Under the pieces are notes generated by a model, which worked only from the letters and a program-made list of their open reading frames with translations, was not told the DNA's origin and made no database searches. Shown here piece by piece: positions 17,632-26,255 of a DNA stretch of 38,457 nt (the first letter of the stretch is position 1; the number at the start of each line of letters is the position of its first letter). The stretch comes from Streptomyces albipurpureus (GTDB lineage Bacteria > Actinomycetota > Actinomycetes > Streptomycetales > Streptomycetaceae). Made by a program: the position numbers and the translations under genes. Location of the stretch: positions 292,441 through 330,897 of the forward strand of contig NZ_JAMQAW010000011.1 in NCBI RefSeq assembly GCF_023701525.1, in the 5' to 3' direction.

Positions 17632-19421
17632 GTCGGGCGGAGGAGATGGAACAGAACGGTCAGACGGTCCCGGCAGGACAGTTGTTCAAGATCGCGCTGC
17701 TACGCGGCGGACGCGGTCTGCGGCTGGGCCTGACCACCCTCGCGTTCATGGCCCACCAGCTCTGCGAAGCCCTGGTTCCCATCGTCATCGGCGTGGTCAT
17801 CGACCGGGCGTTGGAGCCGGGCGACTCCGGGGCCCTGTTCCGTTGGCTCGCCGTGCTCGCCGTGGTGTTCCTGGTGCTGTCCCTGTCCTACCAACGGGCA
17901 TCGAAGGCGATGGTCGGCGTCTATGGCTACGCCGAACACGAGCTGCGCCAGCTGACCATGACCCGCCTCCTCAACCCCTATGGGTTGCGCCGCCGCCCCG
18001 GCCCCGGTGAGGCCCTGTCCCTGGTCACATCCGACACCTACCGGGTCGCGGGCGTCTCCTGGAGCGTCGTGGAACAGGCGGCCACCATCACCGCGATCCT
18101 CACGGCGTCGACCGCGCTGCTCCTCATCTCCGTGCCGCTGGGGCTCGGGGTGATCGTCAGCACCGTGCTCGTCCTGTTTCTGATGCGGCGGATAGCGATG
18201 CCACTGGAAGCCCGTGGCCTGACCGAACAGAGCTCCGCGGCACGCGCGGGGGAGGTCGCCACCGACATGGTCACCGGCTTGCGGGTGCTCACCGGGATGC
18301 ACGCCCAGAAGGAGGCCGCCGACCGGTACCGGACCGCGAGCGACGCGTCCAAGCGGGGCGCGATCGCCGCATCGCGCGCCGTCCTCGCGTACTCCGCCCT
18401 CAGCTTGCTGCTGTCCGGCGTCTTCCTCGCCGCGCTGGCCGGCGCATCCGGCTACCTCGCTCTCGACGGGCAGCTCACCATCGGCCAGCTCGTCACCGTC
18501 CTCGGGCTAGCCCAGTTCCTCCAGGGCGCCCTCGCCCATGTCGGAACGTTCGCCTCCAACTGGGCCCACAAACGGGCCTCGGCCAGGCGGATCGGCGGTC
18601 TGCTGGCCGAACCGGCCCTGATCACCCCGCCGGTGGCCGCTCCGGGGACTCCGCCGGGCGGGGCGCCCGGATCGAGTGCGGGTGCAAGGACCCCGGCGGA
18701 TACCGAGCCCCACCCCGACGCCCGCGTTCCCCGTCCTCGTCACGTGCCGGTCGTCTGGCATCCACCCGGCCACGGGAAACCGGTCACCCTGGTGCCCGAC
18801 TCATCCGACGCCCACGGCACCCTGATCGGGATAGTTCCCCGGCACCCCGCGCACGCTCGCCACCTCAGCGACCGGCTGGCCGGCCGGGTCCCACCGGACC
18901 GGGGGGAACTCCTGATCGACGGGGCTGACGCCGTCGATCTCGGCCCCGAAGTGGTCCGCACCCATGTCGTGGCCCCGCCCCACCAGGGCACCCTCTTCTC
19001 CGGCAGCCTGCGCGCCAATCTGACCACGCCGGGCGGCGTTCCCGACCCGGACGTGATCCGGGCGGCCGTGCTGGACGACGTACTGGAGCACATCGGCGGT
19101 GCGGACACCGACATCGGCGAACACGGCCGCAGGCTCTCCGGCGGTCAGCGGCAGCGACTGCTGCTCGCGCGGGCACTGCACACGGACGCGTCCGTGATCG
19201 TCCTGGACGAACCCACGACCGCGGTCGACCCGGTGACCGAACGGCGGATCGCGCACGGGCTCAGTGAACTCCCCGGCACCACCCTGCTGATCACCACCAG
19301 CCGCATCCTGCTCTCCTCCTGCGATCACGTGGTCGATCTCACCGACACCACCGGGGACGACATCGTGGAAACAGGCGACCAGGGCACCCGAGACGACAAC
19401 CCGAACGGAACCCTCCGGTGA
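17628..19421 (+). CDS. ABC half-transporter (exporter fold), Walker A lost
   Basis: 597 aa; GTG 17628 overlaps the ATPase stop (GTGA). Residues ~20-310 form a six-helix exporter-type membrane domain. After a Pro/Gly-rich linker (~335-372) comes a nucleotide-binding domain with an intact signature LSGGQRQR (503-510) and Walker B VIVLDEPT (523-530). Yet the Walker A position reads VPRHPAHARH (403-412): the invariant lysine is Ala410 and no GKS remains. The H-switch reads TTSR (Ser558 instead of His). It cannot bind and hydrolyse ATP normally at its own site. The next gene supplies exactly the missing parts, so the two form an obligate heterodimer. Role near a siderophore reductase: exporter-fold uptake (IrtAB/YbtPQ-like) or siderophore export. 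Confidence 0.88.
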   Translation: MSRAEEMEQNGQTVPAGQLFKIALLRGGRGLRLGLTTLAFMAHQLCEALVPIVIGVVIDRALEPGDSGALFRWLAVLAVVFLVLSLSYQRASKAMVGVYGYAEHELRQLTMTRLLNPYGLRRRPGPGEALSLVTSDTYRVAGVSWSVVEQAATITAILTASTALLLISVPLGLGVIVSTVLVLFLMRRIAMPLEARGLTEQSSAARAGEVATDMVTGLRVLTGMHAQKEAADRYRTASDASKRGAIAASRAVLAYSALSLLLSGVFLAALAGASGYLALDGQLTIGQLVTVLGLAQFLQGALAHVGTFASNWAHKRASARRIGGLLAEPALITPPVAAPGTPPGGAPGSSAGARTPADTEPHPDARVPRPRHVPVVWHPPGHGKPVTLVPDSSDAHGTLIGIVPRHPAHARHLSDRLAGRVPPDRGELLIDGADAVDLGPEVVRTHVVAPPHQGTLFSGSLRANLTTPGGVPDPDVIRAAVLDDVLEHIGGADTDIGEHGRRLSGGQRQRLLLARALHTDASVIVLDEPTTAVDPVTERRIAHGLSELPGTTLLITTSRILLSSCDHVVDLTDTTGDDIVETGDQGTRDDNPNGTLR

Positions 19422-21352
19422 GCTCGCCCGCGACAGTCCCCGAGACGGACATCGACATCGCCCCCGGCACGGACCCGGACGCCGGCCCGGACCCGACGCC
19501 CAGGCGACTTCCCGTGGCCACGCCGAGCCGTACCCGACGGGAGATCGTCCGCCGGCTCGCCCACCACCGCGAGCGGCTGACGCTCACCCTGCTCGTCCTG
19601 CTGGCCGGTACGGCCGCCGCCCTCACCACCCCACCGCTGCTCGGTGCGGTGGTGGACGCGGTCGTCGACCAGTCCGGCCGCGGCCGGATCACCGCACTCG
19701 GCGGCGCCCTCGTCGGTGCCTCACTGGTGAGCGCCGCACTCACCTACCTCGGCGGCCGCATGCTGGTCAGCCTGGTGCAGGACACCCTCGCCGAACTCCG
19801 CGAGGATGTGTTCGAGGCGGCGGTGGGGCTGCCCGCCGACACCCTGGAGTCATCGGGGAGTTCCGATGTGGTCTCCCGGGTCACCGGCGATGTCGAGGCC
19901 ATCTCGGAAGCGGCGTCCGGCGTGCTGCCCGACATCACAGGGGCGGCGCTCACCATCGTGCTGACCGTGGCCGGCCTCGCCGTCCTCGACCCGCGGTTGG
20001 CGCTCGCCGGACTGGTCTGCCTGCCACTCCACTGGTACGCCACCCGCCGGTTCCTCGCCCGCTCACACCAGGTGTACGGGGATATCCGCCGGCTGGAGTC
20101 CAGCCGCGGGCAGACGGTCATCGAAGCGGTACGCGGCGCGGAGACGATCCGGGCGTACCGCACCCAGGACACTCATCTGACCGAACTCGCCGACCGCAGC
20201 GAACTGGCCATCGACCGGCAGCGCGACGGGGTGCGGCTGCGCAATCGGTTCTACGGCTGGCTGAACGCGGCGGAGTTCGTGGGCCTGGCCGCCGTACTGG
20301 CAACCGGGTACGCGCTGCTCGGCCAAGGCGCCATCACCCTGGGGACGGCCACCGCGGCGGCCCTGTACTTCCACCGGCTCTTCGGCCCGATCGGCCTGCT
20401 GCTCACCAGCCTGGACGACATCCAGCGCGCCACGGTGGGCCTGGCCCGCCTGGTCGGTGTCACCGACCTAGCCCCCTCGCACCTGGGGCCCGCGGTGTCC
20501 ACAGCGGGATCGCCACTCCCCCCGGCCATCACCGTGACCGGAGTCTCGTACACCTATGGCAACGCCGGCCGTGCGGCCCTGCGCGATGTCTCCCTCACGG
20601 TCCCCGGCGGTGCGACCGTCGCCCTGGTGGGCGCCAGCGGTTCGGGCAAGAGCACCTTGGCACGCCTCCTCGCGGGGGTCGGCCGGCCGGACCGGGGCGA
20701 GATCACGGTCGGGGACGGGCCGGAGCGGGGCCCCCGATACCTCGTCACCCAGGAGGTCCACCTCTTCGGCGGGACGCTCGCCGACAACCTCCGGCTGGCC
20801 AAACCGGATGCCACCGACGGCGAACTGCTCGCGGCCCTGCGGGAGGCGGGGGCCGACTGGGCACTGGAGCCGGGACGAGGGTTGGAGGCGGTCCTCGGCG
20901 GCCCGGACGGCACGGCCCTGGACGACGGATCGGTCCAGCACCTCGCGTTGGCCCGGGTCCTGCTCGCCGATCCGCCCGTCCTCGTCCTCGACGAGCCCAC
21001 CGCGGAATCGGGCCCCGCGAGCCGCGCGGTCCTGGGGGCGGCTCTCGCCCGGGTAACCCGCGACCGGACGAGTGTGATCGTCGCCCACCGCCTGGAACAG
21101 GCCCGTGAGTGTGACCACATCGTCCTCCTCAGGGACGGCCAACTGGCCGAAGAAGGCACCCACGAAGCCCTCCTGGCCTCGGCGGGTGAGTACGCGTCCC
21201 TGTGGTGGGCGTACACCGGCGGGCCTGTTCCCGCCGGTGGGCGGCACACCGCAGGACACTCGGGCACGGACGCATCAGCAGGAGCACAACACCCCGGCAC
21301 CCATGCCGCACCGGAACCGAACACCGGTGTCGGAACTGACAAGGAGCACTGA
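19418..21352 (+). CDS. ABC half-transporter (exporter fold), signature motif lost
   Basis: 644 aa; start GTG 19418 overlaps the previous stop (GTGA). The membrane domain covers ~50-335 after a ~45-residue acidic, proline-rich N-tail. The nucleotide-binding domain has intact Walker A GASGSGKST (405-413), Walker B VLVLDEPT (521-528, E526) and switch His557 (VIVAHRL). The signature, however, is LDDGSVQ (501-507) instead of LSGGQ, and the D-loop is AESG. This is complementary to the partner at 17628-19421: the pair keeps one consensus ATP site and one dead site, as in heterodimeric exporters such as TM287/288. A ~40-residue low-complexity tail (His/Gly/Ala) ends the protein. Confidence 0.9.
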   Translation: MSSPATVPETDIDIAPGTDPDAGPDPTPRRLPVATPSRTRREIVRRLAHHRERLTLTLLVLLAGTAAALTTPPLLGAVVDAVVDQSGRGRITALGGALVGASLVSAALTYLGGRMLVSLVQDTLAELREDVFEAAVGLPADTLESSGSSDVVSRVTGDVEAISEAASGVLPDITGAALTIVLTVAGLAVLDPRLALAGLVCLPLHWYATRRFLARSHQVYGDIRRLESSRGQTVIEAVRGAETIRAYRTQDTHLTELADRSELAIDRQRDGVRLRNRFYGWLNAAEFVGLAAVLATGYALLGQGAITLGTATAAALYFHRLFGPIGLLLTSLDDIQRATVGLARLVGVTDLAPSHLGPAVSTAGSPLPPAITVTGVSYTYGNAGRAALRDVSLTVPGGATVALVGASGSGKSTLARLLAGVGRPDRGEITVGDGPERGPRYLVTQEVHLFGGTLADNLRLAKPDATDGELLAALREAGADWALEPGRGLEAVLGGPDGTALDDGSVQHLALARVLLADPPVLVLDEPTAESGPASRAVLGAALARVTRDRTSVIVAHRLEQARECDHIVLLRDGQLAEEGTHEALLASAGEYASLWWAYTGGPVPAGGRHTAGHSGTDASAGAQHPGTHAAPEPNTGVGTDKEH

Positions 21353-21355
21353 ACC

Positions 21356-22246
21356 ATGGAGATCTACCGAGCCATCGTCGCCCGGGTCGAGACCCTCACC
21401 GCCACCATGGTGCGCGTGACGCTGACCGGCGGCGACCTGCCGACGTTCACCTCGACCGGCGTGGGTGACGAATACGTACGGCTGTTCTTCCCGCACGGCC
21501 CCGACCGTCACGACCTGTCCCTGCCGATCGCGACCGAGACCAGCTGGGAGACCCCCCAGGGCCGTCCCACCGCCCCCATGCGGACGTACACCATCCGCGC
21601 GGTACGGCCCGAGCTCCACGAGATCGACATCGACTTCGTCGTGCATGACCACGGTGTGGCCGCCACCTGGGCGGCGGCGGCCCAGCCGGGTGACCCGGTG
21701 GGCCTCAACGCCCCCACCGGGCTCTATGACCCGCCCGCGGACTTCGAGCGTCAGATCCTGGTGGCGGATCAGACGGGGCTGCCCGCCGTCGCGCGACTGC
21801 TGGAGAACACTCCGGACCACATCGCCACCAGGGTGATCGTCGAGGTACCTGACGAGGCATCGGTGCAACCCCTCCCGCCACACCCCAAGACCAAGGTCAC
21901 CTGGACCTACGGGGGCAACGGGCACTCCCCGAGCCGCCTGGCGGAACTGGTCACCACGGCGCTGCCCGAGGACAGCGACCTCACGGGGACCTACCTCTGG
22001 ACGGCGGGTGAGACCACCGCCCTGCGTTCGGTGCGCAAGCACCTTCGCAAGACCCTGTCCCTGCCCTCGGACCGTTTCAAGGTCGTCGGCTACTGGTCCC
22101 CCGACGCCGATTCCTGGACCGAGCGCTGGGAAGCCCTACCGGCGACGGTGAAGGCGGAGCTGGAGGCCCTGTGGGAGGCGCCGACCGAGGACCTGGAGGA
22201 CGTCACGATCGCCTACGAGGACCGGCTGAGCCGCCTCGGTCTCTGA
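21356..22246 (+). CDS. Siderophore-interacting FAD protein (ferric-siderophore reductase, SIP)
   Basis: 296 aa. The N-terminal FAD-binding beta-barrel shows RTYTIRAVRPELHEIDIDFVVHDHG, where RxYT is the flavin-contacting motif of the SIP/ViuB family. GDPVGLNAPTG and the C-terminal NAD(P)H-binding part ending KVVGYWSPDAD also fit. It reduces Fe(III) bound to imported siderophore so that iron is released in the cytosol. AAGGAG lies at the end of the preceding gene, 3 bp before this one, so it is translated in the same operon. In mycobacteria an equivalent domain is fused to the IrtA transporter; here it is a separate protein next to the two half-transporters. Confidence 0.9.
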   Translation: MEIYRAIVARVETLTATMVRVTLTGGDLPTFTSTGVGDEYVRLFFPHGPDRHDLSLPIATETSWETPQGRPTAPMRTYTIRAVRPELHEIDIDFVVHDHGVAATWAAAAQPGDPVGLNAPTGLYDPPADFERQILVADQTGLPAVARLLENTPDHIATRVIVEVPDEASVQPLPPHPKTKVTWTYGGNGHSPSRLAELVTTALPEDSDLTGTYLWTAGETTALRSVRKHLRKTLSLPSDRFKVVGYWSPDADSWTERWEALPATVKAELEALWEAPTEDLEDVTIAYEDRLSRLGL

Positions 22247-22264
22247 GCCGGGTGCGGCGTGCTG

Positions 22265-22310
22265 GGGGCCTGTTGGGCGGGGACGTCCGACACTGGCCCC
22301 GGCAGGCCCC
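22265..22310. terminator. Possible bidirectional terminator between SIP and dnaE-like genes
   Basis: GGGGCCTG (22265-22272) and CAGGCCCC (22303-22310) are perfectly complementary, with a 30-nt loop that can fold further. It lies in the 66-bp gap between convergent stop codons. Confidence 0.35.
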
Positions 22311-22312
22311 GG

Positions 22313-25300
22313 TCAGCCGACGCCGGTCCACGCCTCGGCTCCGAAGGTCCCTTTCACATCCGAGGCGATGGTGGTGGCGTTCACCTTGGCCCGCAGGGCG
22401 TAGACGGTGGTCTTCCGCGCACCGCGGACGCTGAGGCGGACCGGGCTGTCACCGGGGTGGTCGGCGAGGATCCTCTTGAGTTCCCCTACCGTTCGCTCGG
22501 TGATCCGGTGGGCGGGGAGCGCGAGCCGGACGGGAGGCTTCCCACCGTGCTCGGCCGATGACACGTCCAGCACCGCCAGCTCCCGGCCGAAGACGCTCAC
22601 GGTTCCCTCCCGGTCTTCGACCCTGCCCCTGACGGAGACGACGTTGTCCTCGGCCAACGCGTGCTGAACGAGTCGGTAGGAGGCGGGGAAGAACAGGACC
22701 TCGACGCCGGCGTCCCGGTCCGTGAGGTGCACCACCGCCCAGGGGTTGCCCTGTTTGGTCATCCTGAGCTGAACACCGGTGATCAGCCCGGAGAGCTGCA
22801 CATCCCCGGCGGTGCGGCCGGAAGCGAGCAGTTCGGCGACGGAGCAGTCCCGTGCGCCGGAGAGGATGTGCTCGGCGCCGTCCAGCGGATGGGCCGAGAC
22901 ATAGAGGCCGAGCATCTCCCGTTCGGTGGCCAGGAGTTGTCCGCGGGGCCACTCGGCGTTGTCGATGGGGAAGTCCAAGCCGAAGACCGGTCCATCGCTT
23001 CCCTCTCCGCCGAGTTCGGCGAAGAGATCGTCCTGCCCGAAGCCGGCCGCCCTCTTCACGGGGACAGCCGCGTCGATGGCGTCCTCGTGGATGGCGGTCA
23101 GTCCCTTGCGTGAATGCCCCAGCGAGTCGAAGACACCGGCCTTGATCAGGGACTCCACGGCCCTCTTGTTCAGCGCGGGCAGCTCGGCCTTGGCCAGGAA
23201 GTCGGAGAACGAGGTGTATTTTCCCTTTCGGCGGCGGGCATCGACGATGGCCTCGATGACCTGGTCACCGACGTTGCGCACCGAACGCAGCCCGAACCGC
23301 ACATCATCGCTGACGGCGGTGAACTCGCCGGTGGACTCGTTGACGTCGGGCTGGAGGACCCGGACGCCGTTCTTACGGGCGTCGGCGAGGTAGACCGCGG
23401 CCTTGTCCTTGTCGTCGCCGACCGAAGTGAGCAGGGCGGCCATGTACTCCGCCGGGTAGTTGGCCTTGAGGTAGGCGGTCCAGTACGAGACAAGGCCGTA
23501 ACCCGCGGTGTGCGACTTGTTGAAGGCATAGCCGGAGAAGGGGAGCATGACGTCCCACAGGGCCTTGATGGCCTCCTCTCCATAGCCGTTGCCCCGCATG
23601 CCGTTGTGGAACTTCTCCCACTCCGCGGCCAGCACCTCCGGCTTCTTCTTGCCCATCGCGCGGCGCAGCAGGTCGGCGCCACCGAGTGTGTAGCCGGCCA
23701 GCTCTCGGGCGATGGCCATGATCTGCTCCTGGTAGACGAGCAGATGGAAGGTGTTCCCGAGGATCGGCTCCAGGGCGTCCCGCAACTCGGGGTGGATCGG
23801 GGTGATCTCCTGGCGGCCGGTCTTGCGGTGCGCGTAATTGGTGTGGGCGTTGGCTGCCATGGGGCCGGGCCGGTAGAGGGCGTTGACCGCCGCGATGTCC
23901 TCGAATCGGGTGGGTTCCATCTGCTTCAGCAGGACCCGCATGCCGCCGCCGTCGAGCTGGAAGACGCCAAAGGTGTTGCCCTCGGCCAGGAGCCGGTAGG
24001 TCCTGGGGTCGTCCAGGGGGATCACGGTGGTGGCGCAGACGCCGTCCAGTGGGTCCACGGTCGCCAGGCTGATGCCCCGGTTCTCCCGGATGTTCTCGAT
24101 GGCCTGGTCGATCACGCCCAGGTTCCGCAGTCCCAGGAAGTCCATCTTGATCAGGCCCATCGCCTCGCAGGACGGGTAGTCGAAACCGGTGATCCGCACG
24201 CCGTCCGAGGCACGCATGTGCAGCGGGATGCGGTCGGTGAGTCTTGTCTTGGACAGGATCACCGCGGCGGCGTGCACACCGGTGCCGCGGGTGAGGCCCT
24301 CCACTCCGCGGGCGGTGTCGATGACCCGCTTCACGTCCTGTTCGCCCTCGTACATCTGCCGGATCTCACCCGCCTCGCCGTACCGCTCGTGGGAGGGGTC
24401 GAGAACGGCGGCCAGCGGTGCGGACTTGCCGTTGTGGTCCGGCGGAAGGGCCTTGGTGATCCGCTCGCCGTGGGAGTAGGGATAGCCCAGGATGCGCGAG
24501 GAGTCCTTGATCGCGTTCTTGGCCTTGATCCTGCCGAACGTGTTCACCATCGCGGTGTACTCGTCGCCGTACTTCTCGATGACGTAGCGGACCATTCTGT
24601 CGCGCTGGCGGTCGTCGAAGTCGAGGTCCACGTCCGGTGGGTTGATGCGCTCGGGGTTGAGGAACCGCTCGAACAGCAGGCCGTGCTCCAGCGGACACAG
24701 TTCGGTGATGCGGGTGGCATAGGCCACGATGGAGCCGGTGGCCGAGCCGCGCCCCGGACCGAGGGGAATCCTGTTGTCCCGGGCATGGCGGCAGATATCC
24801 GCCACCACGAGGAAGTAGGAGCTGAAACCCATGGGGCCGATGACTGACATCTCGGTCTCAAAGCGTTCCCTGACATGCTCGGGGATCGGGTCCCCGTACC
24901 GCATCGCCAGGCCGTTGAGCACTTCCCTGCGCAGCCAGGACTCCTGGCTCTCCCCCTCGGGCACATCAGGGAACTGCGGCATCTCGTCGGCGTGGTCGAA
25001 GACCTCGTCGTAGGACTCGATCCGTTCGGCGATCAGCAGGGTGTTGTCGCAGGCCTCGGGAAGCTCCGAGAACAGGCCGCGCATCTCGGTGGCCGACTTC
25101 AGGTAGTAGCCGGAGCCGTTGAAGCGGAATCGTCTGGGGTCGTCCTTGTTCTTGCCCACCCCGATGCACAACAGGCTGTCGTGGGCGTCGGCCTGGTCCT
25201 CGGTGACGTAGTGCGCGTCATTGGTGGCCAGGAGGGGGATGCCGAGCTCTCTGGCCAGGCGCAGCAGGCCGTCACGGACTTCGCGCTCGATGGCCAGGCC

Positions 25301-25909
25301 GTGGTCCATCAACTCCAGGAAGTAGTTCTCCCGGCCGAAGATCTCCTGGTAGGCGGCGGCAGCGGCTTTTGACTCGTCGTACTGGTTCAACCGCAGCCGG
25401 GTCTGGATCTCTCCGGAGGGGCAGCCGGTGGTGGCGATGATCCCGTCCGGCCGCTGAGCGATCAGCTCACGGTCCAGGCGCGGTTTGCCGGCCGGGAACT
25501 GCCCTTCGTAGCTGGCCCGGGTGCTGAGCCAGAACAGGTTCCGCAGGCCCTGGACGTTCCGCGCCCACATCGTCATATGGGTGAAGCGGCCGCCTCCGGA
25601 GACGTCCTTCGATCCCTCACCGTCGTCGCGCACGGCCCGGCGGCCGCCCGGCCCCCAGAACTCCTGCTTCCGATGGAAGCGAGAGGAAGGCGCCACATAC
25701 GCCTCGATACCGATGATGGGTGTGATGCTGTCGAAGCCCTTGGCCACCTGCGCGAACTCATGGGCGCCAAACATGTTGCCGTGGTCGCTCATGGCGATGG
25801 CGGGCATCTTCTGCCGGGCCACCTCGCCGAACATCGGTGTGAGCTTCTGTGCTCCGTCCAGCATCGAGTACTCGGTGTGATTGTGCAGGTGAACAAAGGA
25901 ATCGGGCAT
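22313..25909 (-). CDS. dnaE: DNA polymerase III alpha subunit (DnaE), complete
   Basis: 1198 aa from the ATG at 25909, preceded by AAGGTGA. The PHP exonuclease domain keeps its metal ligands (H7/H9 in HLHNH, D42-H43, E69, H111, C163, D231/H233), so it may be active. The polymerase core has GPGRGSATGS (384-393) and the catalytic acids in PDVDLDFDD (425-433); GYAFNKSHTAGYG and KANYPAEYMAALLTS are also typical. A clamp-binding motif QDDLF lies near residue 945, followed by an OB-fold region. The PHP start and the clamp motif mark a replicative-type enzyme, not the ImuC/DnaE2 mutasome type. Whether this is the housekeeping or an extra copy cannot be settled here. It stands alone, divergent from a LysR gene. 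Confidence 0.9.
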   Translation of the reverse strand: MPDSFVHLHNHTEYSMLDGAQKLTPMFGEVARQKMPAIAMSDHGNMFGAHEFAQVAKGFDSITPIIGIEAYVAPSSRFHRKQEFWGPGGRRAVRDDGEGSKDVSGGGRFTHMTMWARNVQGLRNLFWLSTRASYEGQFPAGKPRLDRELIAQRPDGIIATTGCPSGEIQTRLRLNQYDESKAAAAAYQEIFGRENYFLELMDHGLAIEREVRDGLLRLARELGIPLLATNDAHYVTEDQADAHDSLLCIGVGKNKDDPRRFRFNGSGYYLKSATEMRGLFSELPEACDNTLLIAERIESYDEVFDHADEMPQFPDVPEGESQESWLRREVLNGLAMRYGDPIPEHVRERFETEMSVIGPMGFSSYFLVVADICRHARDNRIPLGPGRGSATGSIVAYATRITELCPLEHGLLFERFLNPERINPPDVDLDFDDRQRDRMVRYVIEKYGDEYTAMVNTFGRIKAKNAIKDSSRILGYPYSHGERITKALPPDHNGKSAPLAAVLDPSHERYGEAGEIRQMYEGEQDVKRVIDTARGVEGLTRGTGVHAAAVILSKTRLTDRIPLHMRASDGVRITGFDYPSCEAMGLIKMDFLGLRNLGVIDQAIENIRENRGISLATVDPLDGVCATTVIPLDDPRTYRLLAEGNTFGVFQLDGGGMRVLLKQMEPTRFEDIAAVNALYRPGPMAANAHTNYAHRKTGRQEITPIHPELRDALEPILGNTFHLLVYQEQIMAIARELAGYTLGGADLLRRAMGKKKPEVLAAEWEKFHNGMRGNGYGEEAIKALWDVMLPFSGYAFNKSHTAGYGLVSYWTAYLKANYPAEYMAALLTSVGDDKDKAAVYLADARKNGVRVLQPDVNESTGEFTAVSDDVRFGLRSVRNVGDQVIEAIVDARRRKGKYTSFSDFLAKAELPALNKRAVESLIKAGVFDSLGHSRKGLTAIHEDAIDAAVPVKRAAGFGQDDLFAELGGEGSDGPVFGLDFPIDNAEWPRGQLLATEREMLGLYVSAHPLDGAEHILSGARDCSVAELLASGRTAGDVQLSGLITGVQLRMTKQGNPWAVVHLTDRDAGVEVLFFPASYRLVQHALAEDNVVSVRGRVEDREGTVSVFGRELAVLDVSSAEHGGKPPVRLALPAHRITERTVGELKRILADHPGDSPVRLSVRGARKTTVYALRAKVNATTIASDVKGTFGAEAWTGVG

Positions 25910-26255
25910 GCTTGAGTCACCTTTGGCGAGTGGGGAGCCGCCACCGGGCCGAGGCGGCGACGGCGTCCTTGCGAACGGCCGACCACGCCGACCGCGTGGA
26001 CGGGAGCGGATGGGTGCGGTCGACCCGTTCCGTAGCGGTGTGCTCACCTCGCCAGGCGATCACCGGGTCGAACACACCGGTACGGGCGATCGGCCGAGTC
26101 GAGGTGATGCACCGGCGGCCCTCTGGCCTCCAAGCCCAGCACCCACCGCGACACCGAGCACCACACGTTGACCTGAGACATCAAAGCGGGCACCGCGCGG
26201 GGGAATCAAACAACCGTTTCGCCGCTGCCGATCAACGTTTGGTTGTCCTCCTAGG
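25910..26255. promoter_or_regulatory. Divergent control region between dnaE-like and LysR genes
   Basis: 346 bp with no gene. Close to the LysR start lies an AT-richer patch with CAACCGTTT (26211-26219) and AACGTTTGGTTG (26234-26245), an imperfect inverted repeat with CAACC/GGTTG arms 25 bp apart. This is where a LysR autoregulatory site would be expected; the assignment is tentative. Confidence 0.35.

Noticed and set aside
23114..24847. 577-codon plus-strand frame within the dnaE-like gene
   Set aside because: The minus strand encodes a fully conserved polymerase here; the plus translation is Val/Gly/Asp/His-rich with no motif.
23000..26000. Idea that the polymerase is the ImuC/DnaE2 mutasome type
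   Set aside because: The intact PHP ligands and the QDDLF clamp-binding motif argue for a DnaE1-type enzyme, and no imuA/imuB genes are adjacent.
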